Below, one piece after another: positions 13,704 to 22,511 of a stretch of DNA of 30,029 nt (within the stretch, counting starts at the first letter, position 1; each line of letters begins with the position of its first letter). The position numbers and the translations under genes are program-made. The stretch spans positions 1 through 30,029 of the IMG/VR virus record IMGVR_UViG_3300021438_000056; one strand, given 5' to 3'. This stretch comes from a virus. Under the pieces are notes generated by a model. The model had not been told where the DNA came from, did no database searches, and saw only the letters and a program-made list of their open reading frames with translations.

Positions 13704-14278
13704 TCTCTGAGTATATCACGATCCGTTAGTGAATGAGGGTCGTCGCAGAAAAAGCCCTGTCGCTCACAAATGACAATCCGGTCATGTGCATGAGTCAAAG
13801 CATCGGCGATTTCTTGGGCATCCTCGATGCTGTAAGCCCCGGGCAAATCCGGGTCGCGAACGATGTGCAACTCGTAAACATACTCCTGGTGCAGCGTTGC
13901 CTTGGCCTGCTCGGACGTAAGCTGCACGAACGGGATTGCCGCTGGATCCATGCCCAGAGAAGGCGCCAAAAGCTCGCGCAATGTCGGCTCAGTCGGGGTC
14001 GCATCATCGTTCACGCGGGCCATCAGGCGATTAGTATCGCGCGCCGAGTCACCCACGGTCGAGAGTCCAAAGATAGCGAGCCAGCGTGAGAGCGTCGAGC
14101 TTGCCGTGTCCGGGTACGCTTCCGCTTCCGCTTCGTCGGCGGCCGTGTCAACTCGCGCAAGCTCGGCCGCCCCAACGTCAACCATTGAATCGAAGCGCTC
14201 GCCCAGCGAACTCCAGAGCGGACCGCTGGGGAGTAGCTCCCAGATTACGCTTGCCCAGCCGGATGGGTTCAGGCCCAT
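13700..14278 (-). CDS. Baseplate protein, Mu gp48-like (DUF2313)
   Basis: A 192-residue protein with the family pattern: an N-terminal LLPSGPLW (16-23), a helical domain with TLSRWLAIFGL, and a C-terminal part with EYVYELHI and CERQGFFCDD. In Mu, gp48 lies next to gp47 at the outer baseplate and connects to the tail fibres. It overlaps the gp47-like gene by 10 bases and the propeller gene by 4, keeping the Mu order. Confidence 0.85.
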   Translation of the reverse strand: MGLNPSGWASVIWELLPSGPLWSSLGERFDSMVDVGAAELARVDTAADEAEAEAYPDTASSTLSRWLAIFGLSTVGDSARDTNRLMARVNDDATPTEPTLRELLAPSLGMDPAAIPFVQLTSEQAKATLHQEYVYELHIVRDPDLPGAYSIEDAQEIADALTHAHDRIVICERQGFFCDDPHSLTDRDILRE

Positions 14279-15330
14279 GTGATTGACTCAACGTCGGTTG
14301 TTAGAATTCGCTCAGTCCCTGGGATCTGGTCGATGGTCGGTGAAACCAGGTTCCACGACTCGCGCGAACCCACTCCGGCACCGATTGCAGACCGAAGCGC
14401 CGAGGCGAGAATAGTTCCCTTTCCATTGCCGTCTCCTGGCTCAGCCTCATGCGCGAAGAGGCTTTTAATCTGCTGCTTCACGGCCTCGCGCTTTGCCGTA
14501 GGGGCCTGGATTGTGAGCGGCACATTTTGGGCCACTGGGGCCCTCACGCGCACGTCTGCCGTTGCTGGCTCCTTGTCGGCGAACGCCGCCACAACTTCCG
14601 CGATCTCTCCGCTGCTCGGAATGATCGACGCATCACCATCGCGCACAAAGAGCACAACGACGGTTCCGAGCCCGTCTGCGTGTTGGCGCACCCAGACGCG
14701 GGTTACCCCTGGCACAGCAAGTGCCCAGATCTCGTAGTCGTCAACGTGCCCGCCGCGCTTGTTTGCTGCCATGTACTGCGCAAACCGAACACGGAACTCT
14801 GGCAAGCTCTCCTGCTCTGTGCCGCTTGTGACAGTGCTTGCGACAGTCGCCACGCTTCCAACGCCTGCCATGGGTGAGCCAATGCTGAGCGCTGTCCCGT
14901 TGTCGCAGTTGCCGGCAATGCCGCCGATCGCTGCGACTACGGTCAGGGTCGCGGTTCCCCCGGAGATCGTCACATCTCCAGCGGTCTGAAATTCCACGTT
15001 GTCCGCGCGGTAGAAACTGGTGCCGTCAGGGACGACTGTGCCATTGGTCCCGCTCACTGTGGCCGTGAGCTCGGCGAACTCCGGGGGCTTTGGCCGCTGC
15101 CGGCGCGTCGCCGCGTGCCGCAGAAAAGCCTCATCGCTGCAAAGCCGGTCCGGCACCGCGTTGGCCTCGAGCGCGGAGATCCTGCCGTGCATCTCGTGAG
15201 ACGCTCCAGCGAATGCGCGCCCGAGAGCCTGGGCAGCTCCGACGCGAAGCACTGCGCCGCCGAGCTCAAGCGCCGGAACGATGTCGGCTTTAACCCGGTC
15301 AATGATTTGCGTGAGTGTCGGGCGACTCAT
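14269..15330 (-). CDS. Baseplate wedge protein, Mu gp47-like (Baseplate J family)
   Basis: A 353-residue protein, close to the usual family length. Typical features are the N-terminal TLTQIIDRVKADIV helix, the domain ELTATVSGTNGTVVPDGTSFYRAD (88-111) with a GG-rich beta region, ESLPEFRVRF and the central GGHVDDYEIWALAVPGVTRVWV (193-214). It is a wedge component that rearranges on contraction. The start overlaps the gp46-like stop (ATGA at 15330). Confidence 0.9.
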   Translation of the reverse strand: MSRPTLTQIIDRVKADIVPALELGGAVLRVGAAQALGRAFAGASHEMHGRISALEANAVPDRLCSDEAFLRHAATRRQRPKPPEFAELTATVSGTNGTVVPDGTSFYRADNVEFQTAGDVTISGGTATLTVVAAIGGIAGNCDNGTALSIGSPMAGVGSVATVASTVTSGTEQESLPEFRVRFAQYMAANKRGGHVDDYEIWALAVPGVTRVWVRQHADGLGTVVVLFVRDGDASIIPSSGEIAEVVAAFADKEPATADVRVRAPVAQNVPLTIQAPTAKREAVKQQIKSLFAHEAEPGDGNGKGTILASALRSAIGAGVGSRESWNLVSPTIDQIPGTERILTTDVESITWA

Positions 15331-15773
15331 ACCGGGATCCTGCTTCCGTCAGATTGTACCAAATAGTTCCCACCCTCATCGGCGAGCCAGACGCCTGGAG
15401 TCTCGGGAGATTGCTGGATTCTCAGCTTGCGAACCGCCGCACCGGATACTCCAAGCGTGAGTCTCAATGTGCCCCGACCGCGCGCTGAGAAACTGAACTC
15501 AGCCGCAACCGATGTCAGGATCCCTTCGTCCACCATCCAGGACAAATCAGCTTCCGCGTCTTCCTTGAGCCGCTGAGCGTTGGCTGACGATGCAACGGCG
15601 CGCGCAGCAAGTTTTGCGAACCGACCTCCCCAGCCTTTCTCGCCAAGAGCTAGGCACCATTCGGTTGTGAACAGTGAGATCACCACGGCTTCGGCAATGC
15701 CGTCGGCGGCAGCAATGTCGCCCAGAACGACGCTGAAATCTGGCGCCCCGGTGGTTGTTAGGCTGAGCTCCAT
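15327..15773 (-). CDS. Baseplate protein, Mu gp46-like
   Basis: A 148-residue protein of the GP46/GpW25-like lysozyme-related wedge group. It has an N-terminal strand and GDIAAADGI, an EWCLALGEKGWGG segment (54-66) characteristic of the family, a helix KEDAEADLSWMVDEGIL, and a C-terminal part rich in strands. It starts two bases after the gp45-like stop. Position between the spike and the Baseplate J genes agrees with Mu. Confidence 0.85.
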   Translation of the reverse strand: MELSLTTTGAPDFSVVLGDIAAADGIAEAVVISLFTTEWCLALGEKGWGGRFAKLAARAVASSANAQRLKEDAEADLSWMVDEGILTSVAAEFSFSARGRGTLRLTLGVSGAAVRKLRIQQSPETPGVWLADEGGNYLVQSDGSRIPV

Positions 15774-15775
15774 GG

Positions 15776-16303
15776 CTACTCGGAAAACACAATGGGCGAT
15801 CCGTTGGCGTCGCTTAGGCTGGCAAACGTTCCAATTGGCGTGGCCGTTGGGAATGTTCCAGCCGAAGGGGTTCCGCTGTGTGTGTGTGCACTCAGTGCCG
15901 CCAGCCTGAGGTTTATTTGATTGATCACGGCCTGCAGGTCGCTCTTTCGCACAAGCGGATCCGTGGCGTTCGCTCCAAAGCGAGCCTCTTCTCCCTCGAA
16001 AGAGAAGATTTTCCCAAGCTTGAAGCGCACGACGTCTCCCTCGTGCGAGTAAATTACCCCCTCGCCCTTTTGGAGATTTGTCGGGCGGTAACGCTCGTCG
16101 AACGTCGCAACGATGAGCGGCTCTCCGCTGTCACCGTCGGCCAGAGCCTGCACAGCGTTGGCGCCGTCGGGCGGCCGAAACTCGACACCGAACATCCCGA
16201 CGATGGGTGAAACGCGCGTGTCATCGTCGCCAAAGGCGCCCCGAGTCTTGGCTGTTTGAAGCTCGCCGCTCGGGTCTGTGTCGAGAATCTCAACGACCTT
16301 CAT
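15776..16303 (-). CDS. Baseplate spike, Mu gp45-like, with HxH tip motif
   Basis: A 175-residue central spike protein. An N-terminal OB-fold-like part with VSPIVGMFGVEFRPPDGANAVQAL (31-54) is followed by a beta-helical stem. H140-T-H142 in LSAHTHSGTPSAGT (138-151) matches the iron-binding HxH tip of contractile-tail spikes such as P2 gpV and Mu gp45. The metal is inferred from those structures. The trimer would pierce the outer membrane during injection. The ATG overlaps the gpP-like stop. Confidence 0.85.
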   Translation of the reverse strand: MKVVEILDTDPSGELQTAKTRGAFGDDDTRVSPIVGMFGVEFRPPDGANAVQALADGDSGEPLIVATFDERYRPTNLQKGEGVIYSHEGDVVRFKLGKIFSFEGEEARFGANATDPLVRKSDLQAVINQINLRLAALSAHTHSGTPSAGTFPTATPIGTFASLSDANGSPIVFSE

Positions 16304-17298
16304 TTCCCCATCATACTCCCAACATCGATCGGGTCCGGCGTAAATGCCCCGTCTGGCAAAAGCGTCAGGTCACACGCTGGTCCTGCCGTGTTCGATGCGG
16401 TGAACGTCGCGCGCGAGATTACAAGATCCGCGTCGATGTTCTCGCGAGGAAGCACCACCCGAGCAACATCGCCCACTCGCCAGATAGCGTCATCAGAGGG
16501 GCCCCACCCGTTGAGCGAGACATTGATCTCAACCGAGCGGGCAGCGCGCACATTGCGCTCCCACCGCGCGCGCTGAGTGAGCAGATCCCTGGTCCGGCAC
16601 CCGTCGGCGCGCAGCACTTTGGTTCGCGACTCGTGCACCTGATCGTCGAGCTCACGGACAACTGACGGCTTGTCCCCAGTCTTTGCTCCCCGGTACGCGG
16701 CCACGTAGGCGCCGAAACGGTCCGTAACCGAAGCGCGCACGGAGTAACCGCGGAACTTGTCGATGCGCCCCGAGTGGCGGAATTCCGGCCGCTTGAGCAC
16801 GATTGACGAGCCGTCAAACCGGGCCACCGCGCCGAGCGAACGCGCGCACCTGTCGATGACGGTGAAGAGTGTCTCGCCGGCCTCTGCGGAAAACTGGGCC
16901 ATGGCCGGGAACGTGCCCACGAGCTTGACCGGTAATCCGTGCCCGCGCGTCACGTCAGTCAGGAACTTTGCCGCCGTCCCTCCGGTGACCTGCCATCCCC
17001 GAGTTAGCTCGGCCTCCAGCAGCCAACCGGATAGGTCTCGCCCGGTGATGCTCGTCTCGTAGCTCTCCTCGGTGAGCGACACGTCGCGCGTCTCCGCTCG
17101 CCCGGTGATGACCTCCTGCGTGCCAGCAAAGATCCGCACCGGATCCATGGGCATGATGCGCGCCGCCGGCACATTGTCCGACCAAGAGTCATTGGTCGAG
17201 AGCTTAAAAGAGCCACTGATTGCGTCGAAGGCATGCACGAGGATCACGGACCTCCAGCCCGTGATCCTCGCGCCGTTCGCCTCGACGGTGACCCTCAC
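16300..17298 (-). CDS. Baseplate hub protein, Mu gpP-like
   Basis: A 332-residue protein. The GTG at 17298 overlaps the gpN-like stop (GTGA) and is chosen over an upstream start at 17397 that would overlap gpN deeply. The sequence opens with RVTVEANGARITGWRSV and contains DPVRIFAGTQEVITGR (about 56-71), ETSITGRDLSGWLLEAEL, an aspartyl hub-like GRIDKFRGYSV and a C-terminal domain with RVGDVARVVLP. These match the gp27/gpP hub family that forms the adaptor between tube and spike. The gene order gpN-gpP-gp45 is that of Mu. Confidence 0.85.
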   Translation of the reverse strand: MRVTVEANGARITGWRSVILVHAFDAISGSFKLSTNDSWSDNVPAARIMPMDPVRIFAGTQEVITGRAETRDVSLTEESYETSITGRDLSGWLLEAELTRGWQVTGGTAAKFLTDVTRGHGLPVKLVGTFPAMAQFSAEAGETLFTVIDRCARSLGAVARFDGSSIVLKRPEFRHSGRIDKFRGYSVRASVTDRFGAYVAAYRGAKTGDKPSVVRELDDQVHESRTKVLRADGCRTRDLLTQRARWERNVRAARSVEINVSLNGWGPSDDAIWRVGDVARVVLPRENIDADLVISRATFTASNTAGPACDLTLLPDGAFTPDPIDVGSMMGK

Positions 17299-18524
17299 GC
17301 GAGCAGCTCCATCGTGCCGACGATGGCCGCCGGGTGAGGCACTTGGTTTCGCTCGCAGATCTCGACGCTGCGAAACGGATCGCCGTACTCTTCCCACGCG
17401 AGGAGGATCGAGGTCTTGGGAAAGTTCACCTCGACAATGCGCGACTCTGCGCCCGCCCGATCTAGAATTGCGGTTGCCACCGAGGTTTTGAGCCCACCGA
17501 GCAGCGAAAGGAAGTCGTCCGAAGTGGAGTCGCCAGACGACTCCAAGATTTCGCGATCAATGGCCTCGCGCACCTGCTCCACCGTTGTCTGCGCCTCATT
17601 GGCTGTCGTGTAGTCGATGGCGAACGACGCGTCTTGCAGCCCGCGCAGCAAAGCCAGGCGCCGCATGCTGGTTTTTAGGCTCACATTCGAGTCAAGAAGC
17701 GCCCGCTCTTGGGGCGTATCTGCCGGCATTGGCGCGATGAACATGGCGAAAATTGGCTCGTACGTGTCCCGCATTAGGTCCAGGAAGCTGGTCACGAGAA
17801 GCGTTGGATCCATGAACTGGGCGCGCGCCGACTCGAACAGCGCCGCGGGTGTGGTCAGGAGCTGGCCTGCATTGGTGAAGATAGCGTCGGCCTCGCCCTG
17901 GATCTCTGCCACGAGTGCCGCCGATGTGCAGCGTTCTGCCAGCGCATTGATCGAGTCGGTCACCGTTCCAATCGATTTGCTCATAATGTCGATCTGGAAC
18001 TCTTCGGTTGGTGGAGCGAAGGTGCTCTCAAAGCGCTCAGCCTCGATGGTCACCGCTTCCGCAATCTGCTCCCTGACAACCGCATCGGGCGCCACGGTTG
18101 AAGCCGTGGGCTTGTTCTGCGGAGAGAGCACGAATTCAGCGGAAAACTCCACCCATCCCATCGATGCAGTGGACCGCCGAAAGCGAAACGATGGCACCCA
18201 AGCGCTTGCTGTCTTCGCGCGCGGATAGAACGGGTGCACAAGCTCTGCTGTGCCGTCTGCCCAGAGCGCCTCTTCGAGGGCCATGGATTCCTTGAGCGCA
18301 TCTGGCCCAGACAGGTAACCGCTGATCGAGATTGAGCCAGCCTGCGCCCCAGTGTCGTTGACGTAGTGGCTATCAACTCCACCGTCTGCAAACTGGCTCA
18401 CATCGCCGCGCCGCCCGCCGCTCGTCTCGGTATCCACCACGAGGAACGTGACCCCGCGAAACGAAGCGCCGCCGATGCACTCGCGACCGTTGATGACAAC
18501 GCGCTGAAGGTCTTCCTTCTTCAC
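17295..18524 (-). CDS. DNA circularisation/tail protein, Mu gpN-like
   Basis: A 409-residue protein. The N-terminal 100 residues (INGRECIGGASFRGVTFLVV, GRRGDVSQFADG, SGYLSGPDALKESMALEEAL) fit the DNA_circ_N domain of Mu gpN. The rest is helical and ends with RSVEICERNQVPHPAAIVGTMELL, a LysM-like tail-tube-binding element seen in such hub proteins. Despite the family name, in Mu it is a structural tail or baseplate component. It overlaps both neighbours by 4 bases. Confidence 0.85.
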   Translation of the reverse strand: MKKEDLQRVVINGRECIGGASFRGVTFLVVDTETSGGRRGDVSQFADGGVDSHYVNDTGAQAGSISISGYLSGPDALKESMALEEALWADGTAELVHPFYPRAKTASAWVPSFRFRRSTASMGWVEFSAEFVLSPQNKPTASTVAPDAVVREQIAEAVTIEAERFESTFAPPTEEFQIDIMSKSIGTVTDSINALAERCTSAALVAEIQGEADAIFTNAGQLLTTPAALFESARAQFMDPTLLVTSFLDLMRDTYEPIFAMFIAPMPADTPQERALLDSNVSLKTSMRRLALLRGLQDASFAIDYTTANEAQTTVEQVREAIDREILESSGDSTSDDFLSLLGGLKTSVATAILDRAGAESRIVEVNFPKTSILLAWEEYGDPFRSVEICERNQVPHPAAIVGTMELLA

Positions 18525-20275
18525 GGCAGGGCTTTCCCGATGTTGATATCAGGCTCTTTTCCGCCTTTTCCCGTGGCTTTTACGTCGACCCCTTTGGGCA
18601 CGTTCTTGAAATCAATTGTAACATGAGCGCCACCCGCGTCGGCTTTTGCTATGGCTTTCGCGTTCAGGATCGCGTCATGCGCCTTAAATGGATCCATTGT
18701 GCCCATTTCAAGCATTTTTGCCGCTGTCCCTTTGATCCCACCAGACGCTCTGAGCTCAGAGTTGAGCCCCATGATAGCCGCAGTGAGCGCTACCCCGGTA
18801 ACGGCAACGCCAGCCGCAACCCCGGCCACAGCCGCTCCTGAGCTCACCGCAGCAAGCTTGGCCGCAGCCGAGCCAGCCGCGGGAGCGGCTACAGCCGTCC
18901 CCGAGGCAGCCGCCGCAGAGGCCGCCGTCGCCGCCTCCATCGCCGCCGCTGCCTTCATACCGGCGAAGGCTGCCGAGATGCTTCCGACCGTCGCCAGAAC
19001 TCCGCCAAGCGCGACCATGAGCGGCCCGCCTACGGCGAGCAGGCCCGCCGTGCTCATGATCGCGTCCTTGCTTTCGGACGAGAGCCCGTCCCACTTGCCG
19101 ATCAGGCTATCAAGCACCCCATAAAGTCGCTCTTTGATGCGGATCTCGCGCTCACCGATGTCGATCATCGCAGCGTCCAGGCGGTTCCGGCGCTCCTGGT
19201 CCTTTGCCCACTGCATTTCCCTCTGCCGGCGGTAGGCCTCGGACAGGTCATCCACTCCGCTCCGCATGTGGGCCAGCGCATCGCGCTGTGAGTTGATGCT
19301 ACTCGTAATGAGCTCGATTCCAGATGCGCCCTCTTCAGAGCCAACTATATCAAGCAGCTGTTTTGCTCCCTTGGTTTCCGCCTTCACGCGCACGAATGCC
19401 TCAGCGAGGCCGCCTGATTTCTCCACGAGATCGCGAAAGGACTCGGCGCCAAGCTTCTTCAGAATCGGCGCAAAGTCCTTGTTTTCTCGGGTGAGCCCAG
19501 CGATGGCGCTGCGGATCTTCGTGTACGCCTCGGCCGCAGGGAGGTTGCTGCTTGTGAGCGCCGCGGTAGTGGCTAGCAAGTCCTCAAGTGTGCCGCCTGC
19601 CGCGTGAGCAGATGCAGCGGTTCCGGCGAACCCGTTGGCCATCTCTGCCAGCGTCGTTTTGCCGCTGCCAACGGTCTGAAATAGCAGGTTGCTCGCATTG
19701 CGCGCCGCTTCGCCCTCAAGGTGAAAGTCTTTGATCGCGGCCGTCGTTAGGTTCGCGGCCTGCTGTGTTGAACCGAGGCCGGCCACACCTAAGCGCGCTG
19801 CCTCATCTAGGCGCTCCACAGAATCAGCAGCGGAAACGCCTGATGAACGGATATCGTAAAGCGCCGCCGTGAGATCGGCAAAAACAACTGGCGTCCGCTT
19901 CCCAAGCGCGATCACCTCGTCGCTGAGTCGCTTGGTGGACTCAGCGGTCATATCGGGCAACGTGCCGACGTTGCCGATCCCCTTCTGGAACTCGGCGAAC
20001 GTCTCCGACGAGGCTACGCCAAGAGCGACGATGGGAGCTGTTACGCCGGCCGTGAGAAGCGCCCCGGCCTTCGCCGTGCTCTTCCCGAAACTGGCCAGGG
20101 CCTGCGCATCGTCGGCCTTGTTGAGCCAGTGCTGCTCTTCGGTGATGGGGCCAAACGCGGCCTTTTTGGCTTGCTTTGCTGCGCGCTGAGCGTTCTTCGA
20201 GAACTGCTCAAACACACCGGATGCCTGGTCTGTGGCAGTCAGCGCAAAGCGAACGGGGAATGTTCTAGCTGCCAT
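18521..20275 (-). CDS. Tail tape-measure protein
   Basis: A 584-residue protein with the TP901-type core (about 85-330: SSETFAEFQKGIGNVGTL, ALYDIRSSGVSAADS, TLEDLLATTAAL, AYTKIRSAIAGL). A charged helical region (330-400) follows, then hydrophobic stretches at about 408-440 and 480-504 around an Ala-rich segment. These may insert in the host membrane during DNA injection. Its length sets tail length; 584 residues implies a fairly short contractile tail. It starts inside the end of the chaperone extension frame (11-base overlap), the usual arrangement. Confidence 0.9.
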   Translation of the reverse strand: MAARTFPVRFALTATDQASGVFEQFSKNAQRAAKQAKKAAFGPITEEQHWLNKADDAQALASFGKSTAKAGALLTAGVTAPIVALGVASSETFAEFQKGIGNVGTLPDMTAESTKRLSDEVIALGKRTPVVFADLTAALYDIRSSGVSAADSVERLDEAARLGVAGLGSTQQAANLTTAAIKDFHLEGEAARNASNLLFQTVGSGKTTLAEMANGFAGTAASAHAAGGTLEDLLATTAALTSSNLPAAEAYTKIRSAIAGLTRENKDFAPILKKLGAESFRDLVEKSGGLAEAFVRVKAETKGAKQLLDIVGSEEGASGIELITSSINSQRDALAHMRSGVDDLSEAYRRQREMQWAKDQERRNRLDAAMIDIGEREIRIKERLYGVLDSLIGKWDGLSSESKDAIMSTAGLLAVGGPLMVALGGVLATVGSISAAFAGMKAAAAMEAATAASAAAASGTAVAAPAAGSAAAKLAAVSSGAAVAGVAAGVAVTGVALTAAIMGLNSELRASGGIKGTAAKMLEMGTMDPFKAHDAILNAKAIAKADAGGAHVTIDFKNVPKGVDVKATGKGGKEPDINIGKALP

Positions 20276-20471
20276 AGCTCTGGCTCACCATCTCCACCCA
20301 TTCTACCACCTCGCCAACGGTCATCTTTGCAACGTCGGCCGCAGATGTCCCGAGGCGAATCAGGACACCAGCGCAAGCGGTCGCATCTTCCAGCGAGTAC
20401 TCAAGAGCCCTGAAAGTACTCACCGAGCGCGCGGTCCACCTCCGCCCAGTCGGTGAGCGTGATCTGCTCAA
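20265..20471 (-). CDS. Downstream frame of the tail assembly chaperone (frameshift extension)
   Basis: An open frame that overlaps the end of the chaperone gene and stops 11 bases inside the tape-measure gene. Relative to the chaperone it is shifted by +1, which equals -2. Its body after the overlap, EYSLEDATACAGVLIRLG and a helical Val/Glu-rich end, looks like a real protein, whereas the overlapping part does not. Only a TTG start is available, with no RBS, so it is probably made as a C-terminal extension (about 129 residues in total). Slippage candidates are TTT-C (tRNA-Phe reads both frames) or TCT at the TGA stop. Mu's equivalent pair uses a -2 shift. Confidence 0.65.
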   Translation of the reverse strand: MSRSRSPTGRRWTARSVSTFRALEYSLEDATACAGVLIRLGTSAADVAKMTVGEVVEWVEMVSQSYGS

Positions 20472-20655
20472 GAACAGGGATCTTGTAGCCCGTGAGGTTG
20501 CTCAAAACCTTGAGCTCAAACCCTTCGGGGTCCTTCTCGCGAAGGGCCGAAGCGCCACGAATTCCGCCGATTGTCGGAGGCCCAGCGGGGATGTTTAGCT
20601 CAGTGACCTCGTTGTCGAAGTCATCTTTGATTGGGGTCTTCAGCTTGACGAGCAT
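20401..20655 (-). CDS. Tail assembly chaperone, Mu gp41-like
   Basis: An 84-residue protein between tube and tape measure, the universal place of tail assembly chaperones. Sequence: strands VKLKTPIKDD and VTELNIPAGPP, then a helical DPEGFELKVLSNLTG, ending LTDWAEVDRALGEYFQ, which resembles the Mu-type gp41 family. The start codon overlaps the tube stop (TAATG at 20655). It binds the tape-measure protein during tail assembly; a fraction is probably extended into the overlapping frame at 20265-20471. Confidence 0.75.
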   Translation of the reverse strand: MLVKLKTPIKDDFDNEVTELNIPAGPPTIGGIRGASALREKDPEGFELKVLSNLTGYKIPVLEQITLTDWAEVDRALGEYFQGS

Positions 20656-21017
20656 TAGGCCTCCTTGAGCGTCTCAAACACCCAGCGGACACCGATTGCT
20701 CCGGTCCCGGTGTCGCTCTTGCCGTCGCCGGTGAACGTGCCACCGGTGCCCGACAGTTTCTTGCCGTTGGCCAGTAGCAGGGTAACAGACTCGGCTCTAC
20801 CGTTGATGAGCTTGGACACCTTCAGTTCCTTGGTGTCCGCGACGGCGCCCTCAATGTAAGGCGCCGTCGGGGTTTTCTTGATGTAGATCTTTCCGTCGGG
20901 CTGAACCTCTTCTTCGCACTTCTCAGTCAGAAGGCTGTAGGAGAAATGTCCATGTCCGCTGATGACTGAGCCATTTGCGCGAATTTGATAGACGCCTGAG
21001 ATTACTGGTGTCGTCAT
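20655..21017 (-). CDS. Tail tube protein, Mu gpM-like
   Basis: A 120-residue, beta-rich protein directly after the sheath gene, with GGAG six bases before ATG 21017. Residues VYQIRANGSVISGHGHFSYSL (9-29) and the hairpin KTPTAPYIEGAVADTKELKVSKL are typical of the Mu gpM tube family, whose hexameric rings stack to form the inner tube. Length is near that of Mu gpM. Confidence 0.85.
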   Translation of the reverse strand: MTTPVISGVYQIRANGSVISGHGHFSYSLLTEKCEEEVQPDGKIYIKKTPTAPYIEGAVADTKELKVSKLINGRAESVTLLLANGKKLSGTGGTFTGDGKSDTGTGAIGVRWVFETLKEA

Positions 21018-21029
21018 ATCTTGCTCCTA

Positions 21030-22511
21030 TCAAAGGACAAATGCGGCCTTGGCGGCGCCGACCACGAATTGGTTCATGATGTCGGGAGGGAGATACCAGG
21101 CCATACCATTCTTGCCTTGGCGCTCAACGGACAGAGCGGTGATGAACGCATCCAGCCCGGCGGACTCGAAAAGCCCAGCGTTCGCGCAGGTGTTGTACCA
21201 GTCGATGGCAAACGTCTTTCCTTCCGATTCGGTCATGATCGGGAGGTTCGCCGGTAGGTTCGGCGAGTCGCTTGCGATCAGGTGCCTCGGGTACCGCTCG
21301 GCCAACATGCTGCGAAAAAGCTTTCGTGCTCGCCGAAGCGTGAACATTGTGTTCACGTCAAGGAACGCTTCCGACGGTGAGCCAGCCTCGTTCGTCTTGT
21401 AGGTCGTGATCAATCGGTCGATCTTGACCGCCGAGTCGCCGTTTGCAGAGGTCGCCCCGACGCCGTTCCAAAGTAGCGTGTTGCGCTCAGTGTCAGTGAA
21501 GCGAAGGCTTTTGCTTGGCGGGTAAGCTCCGGCCGGTTGCAGTGTTTGGAGCGGCTGCGATGGGAGGTTTGTGAGGCTCGCCAGGGCGATGCCGCCGACG
21601 TATCCAGCGAGCTCATAGCCCGCGGAAGGGCTCTTGGAGCCCGGCGCCGAGACGAACCCCGTGTGTTTGCTGTTGCGCGAGTTGCCGACCGATTGCGCGG
21701 AAGCAAGGGCCAGATTGAGTCCAGCGAGGAAGAAAACATCCATGGCGACCATCGGGCCCCAGCGATTGGCGGCCTCGGTCTCAAGCGTCGTGAGAGAGGT
21801 AGCATCGTCCCAAGCGTGCACACAAAGCGCGAAGTCCTCTCCGGACCAGTTGGCTAGGGCACCCGAGAGCGTCGGGTTGCCGGAGCCGGTGACGGTCTGG
21901 ACAATCGTGACCGTGATGCCGAGATCTGCGGGGATCACATCGCCGCGCCGCCCGCCGCAAAGGGGGGTCAGGTGGTTGCCCATCGTGCCCTTGTTTGCGT
22001 GCGTTGCCGTCACCACTGCGCCGGTAACGCTTGCGGTCACCTGGATGTCAGCATTTGCCCCAAGCGCCGTGTTGATTGCCGCGGCAATCGCGCTCGCGGT
22101 GTCGCCAACAGCCACCCCGACTTGCACAGGCTCAGCAGTGGTGCCGAAGTAGAACGGCAGAGTGCCGGCCTTTGTTGCGGTCCCGGACACCGTGAGGGTC
22201 CAAACGGGGGCAACGCCAGCTCCGTTGTCGTCGATGACACACAGATACCACTCAACGGTGGAGGCGTTCGCCAAAACCGCCTTGGCCATGGCGCGCCCGA
22301 CAGAGCGCCGACCGGCTAAGCGAATCGCGTCGCTATCGGAGAAAATCGGGTTGATTTCCCCGGAAACAGCGGCTCCTGCTGATGTCTTGTTGGCAAATAT
22401 GATGCCTTTGTCAGCGCCAGCGATTGAGGCGTTGGCGTTGCTGCCGTCAAACTCCATCGCGAAGAACGGGATCCGGAGGTTGCTCGGGATAGAGCTGAAA
22501 GCGATGGTCAT
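21030..22511 (-). CDS. Contractile tail sheath protein, Mu gpL-like
   Basis: A 493-residue protein, nearly the length of Mu gpL. It begins FSSIPSNLRIPFFAMEFDGS and contains the family landmarks SVGRAMAKAVLANASTVEWYLC (70-91), a protruding domain (about 95-215), MVAMDVFFLAGLNLALASAQSVGNSRNS (258-285) and a C-terminal helix and strand region (LIASDSPNLPANLP, ESAGLDAFITALSVERQGKNGMAWYLPPDIM). The sheath contracts to drive the tube. The start overlaps the preceding small gene (ATGA at 22511). It proves a myovirus-type tail. Confidence 0.93.
   Translation of the reverse strand: MTIAFSSIPSNLRIPFFAMEFDGSNANASIAGADKGIIFANKTSAGAAVSGEINPIFSDSDAIRLAGRRSVGRAMAKAVLANASTVEWYLCVIDDNGAGVAPVWTLTVSGTATKAGTLPFYFGTTAEPVQVGVAVGDTASAIAAAINTALGANADIQVTASVTGAVVTATHANKGTMGNHLTPLCGGRRGDVIPADLGITVTIVQTVTGSGNPTLSGALANWSGEDFALCVHAWDDATSLTTLETEAANRWGPMVAMDVFFLAGLNLALASAQSVGNSRNSKHTGFVSAPGSKSPSAGYELAGYVGGIALASLTNLPSQPLQTLQPAGAYPPSKSLRFTDTERNTLLWNGVGATSANGDSAVKIDRLITTYKTNEAGSPSEAFLDVNTMFTLRRARKLFRSMLAERYPRHLIASDSPNLPANLPIMTESEGKTFAIDWYNTCANAGLFESAGLDAFITALSVERQGKNGMAWYLPPDIMNQFVVGAAKAAFVL

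Noticed and set aside
15330-15360. TGGTACAAT as a promoter for the gp47-like gene
   Set aside because: It falls within the coding sequence YLVQSD of the gp46-like gene and no -35 element is seen; likely chance.
17617-18228. A 203-codon plus-strand ORF
   Set aside because: Antisense to the gpN-like gene, without start signal or domain.
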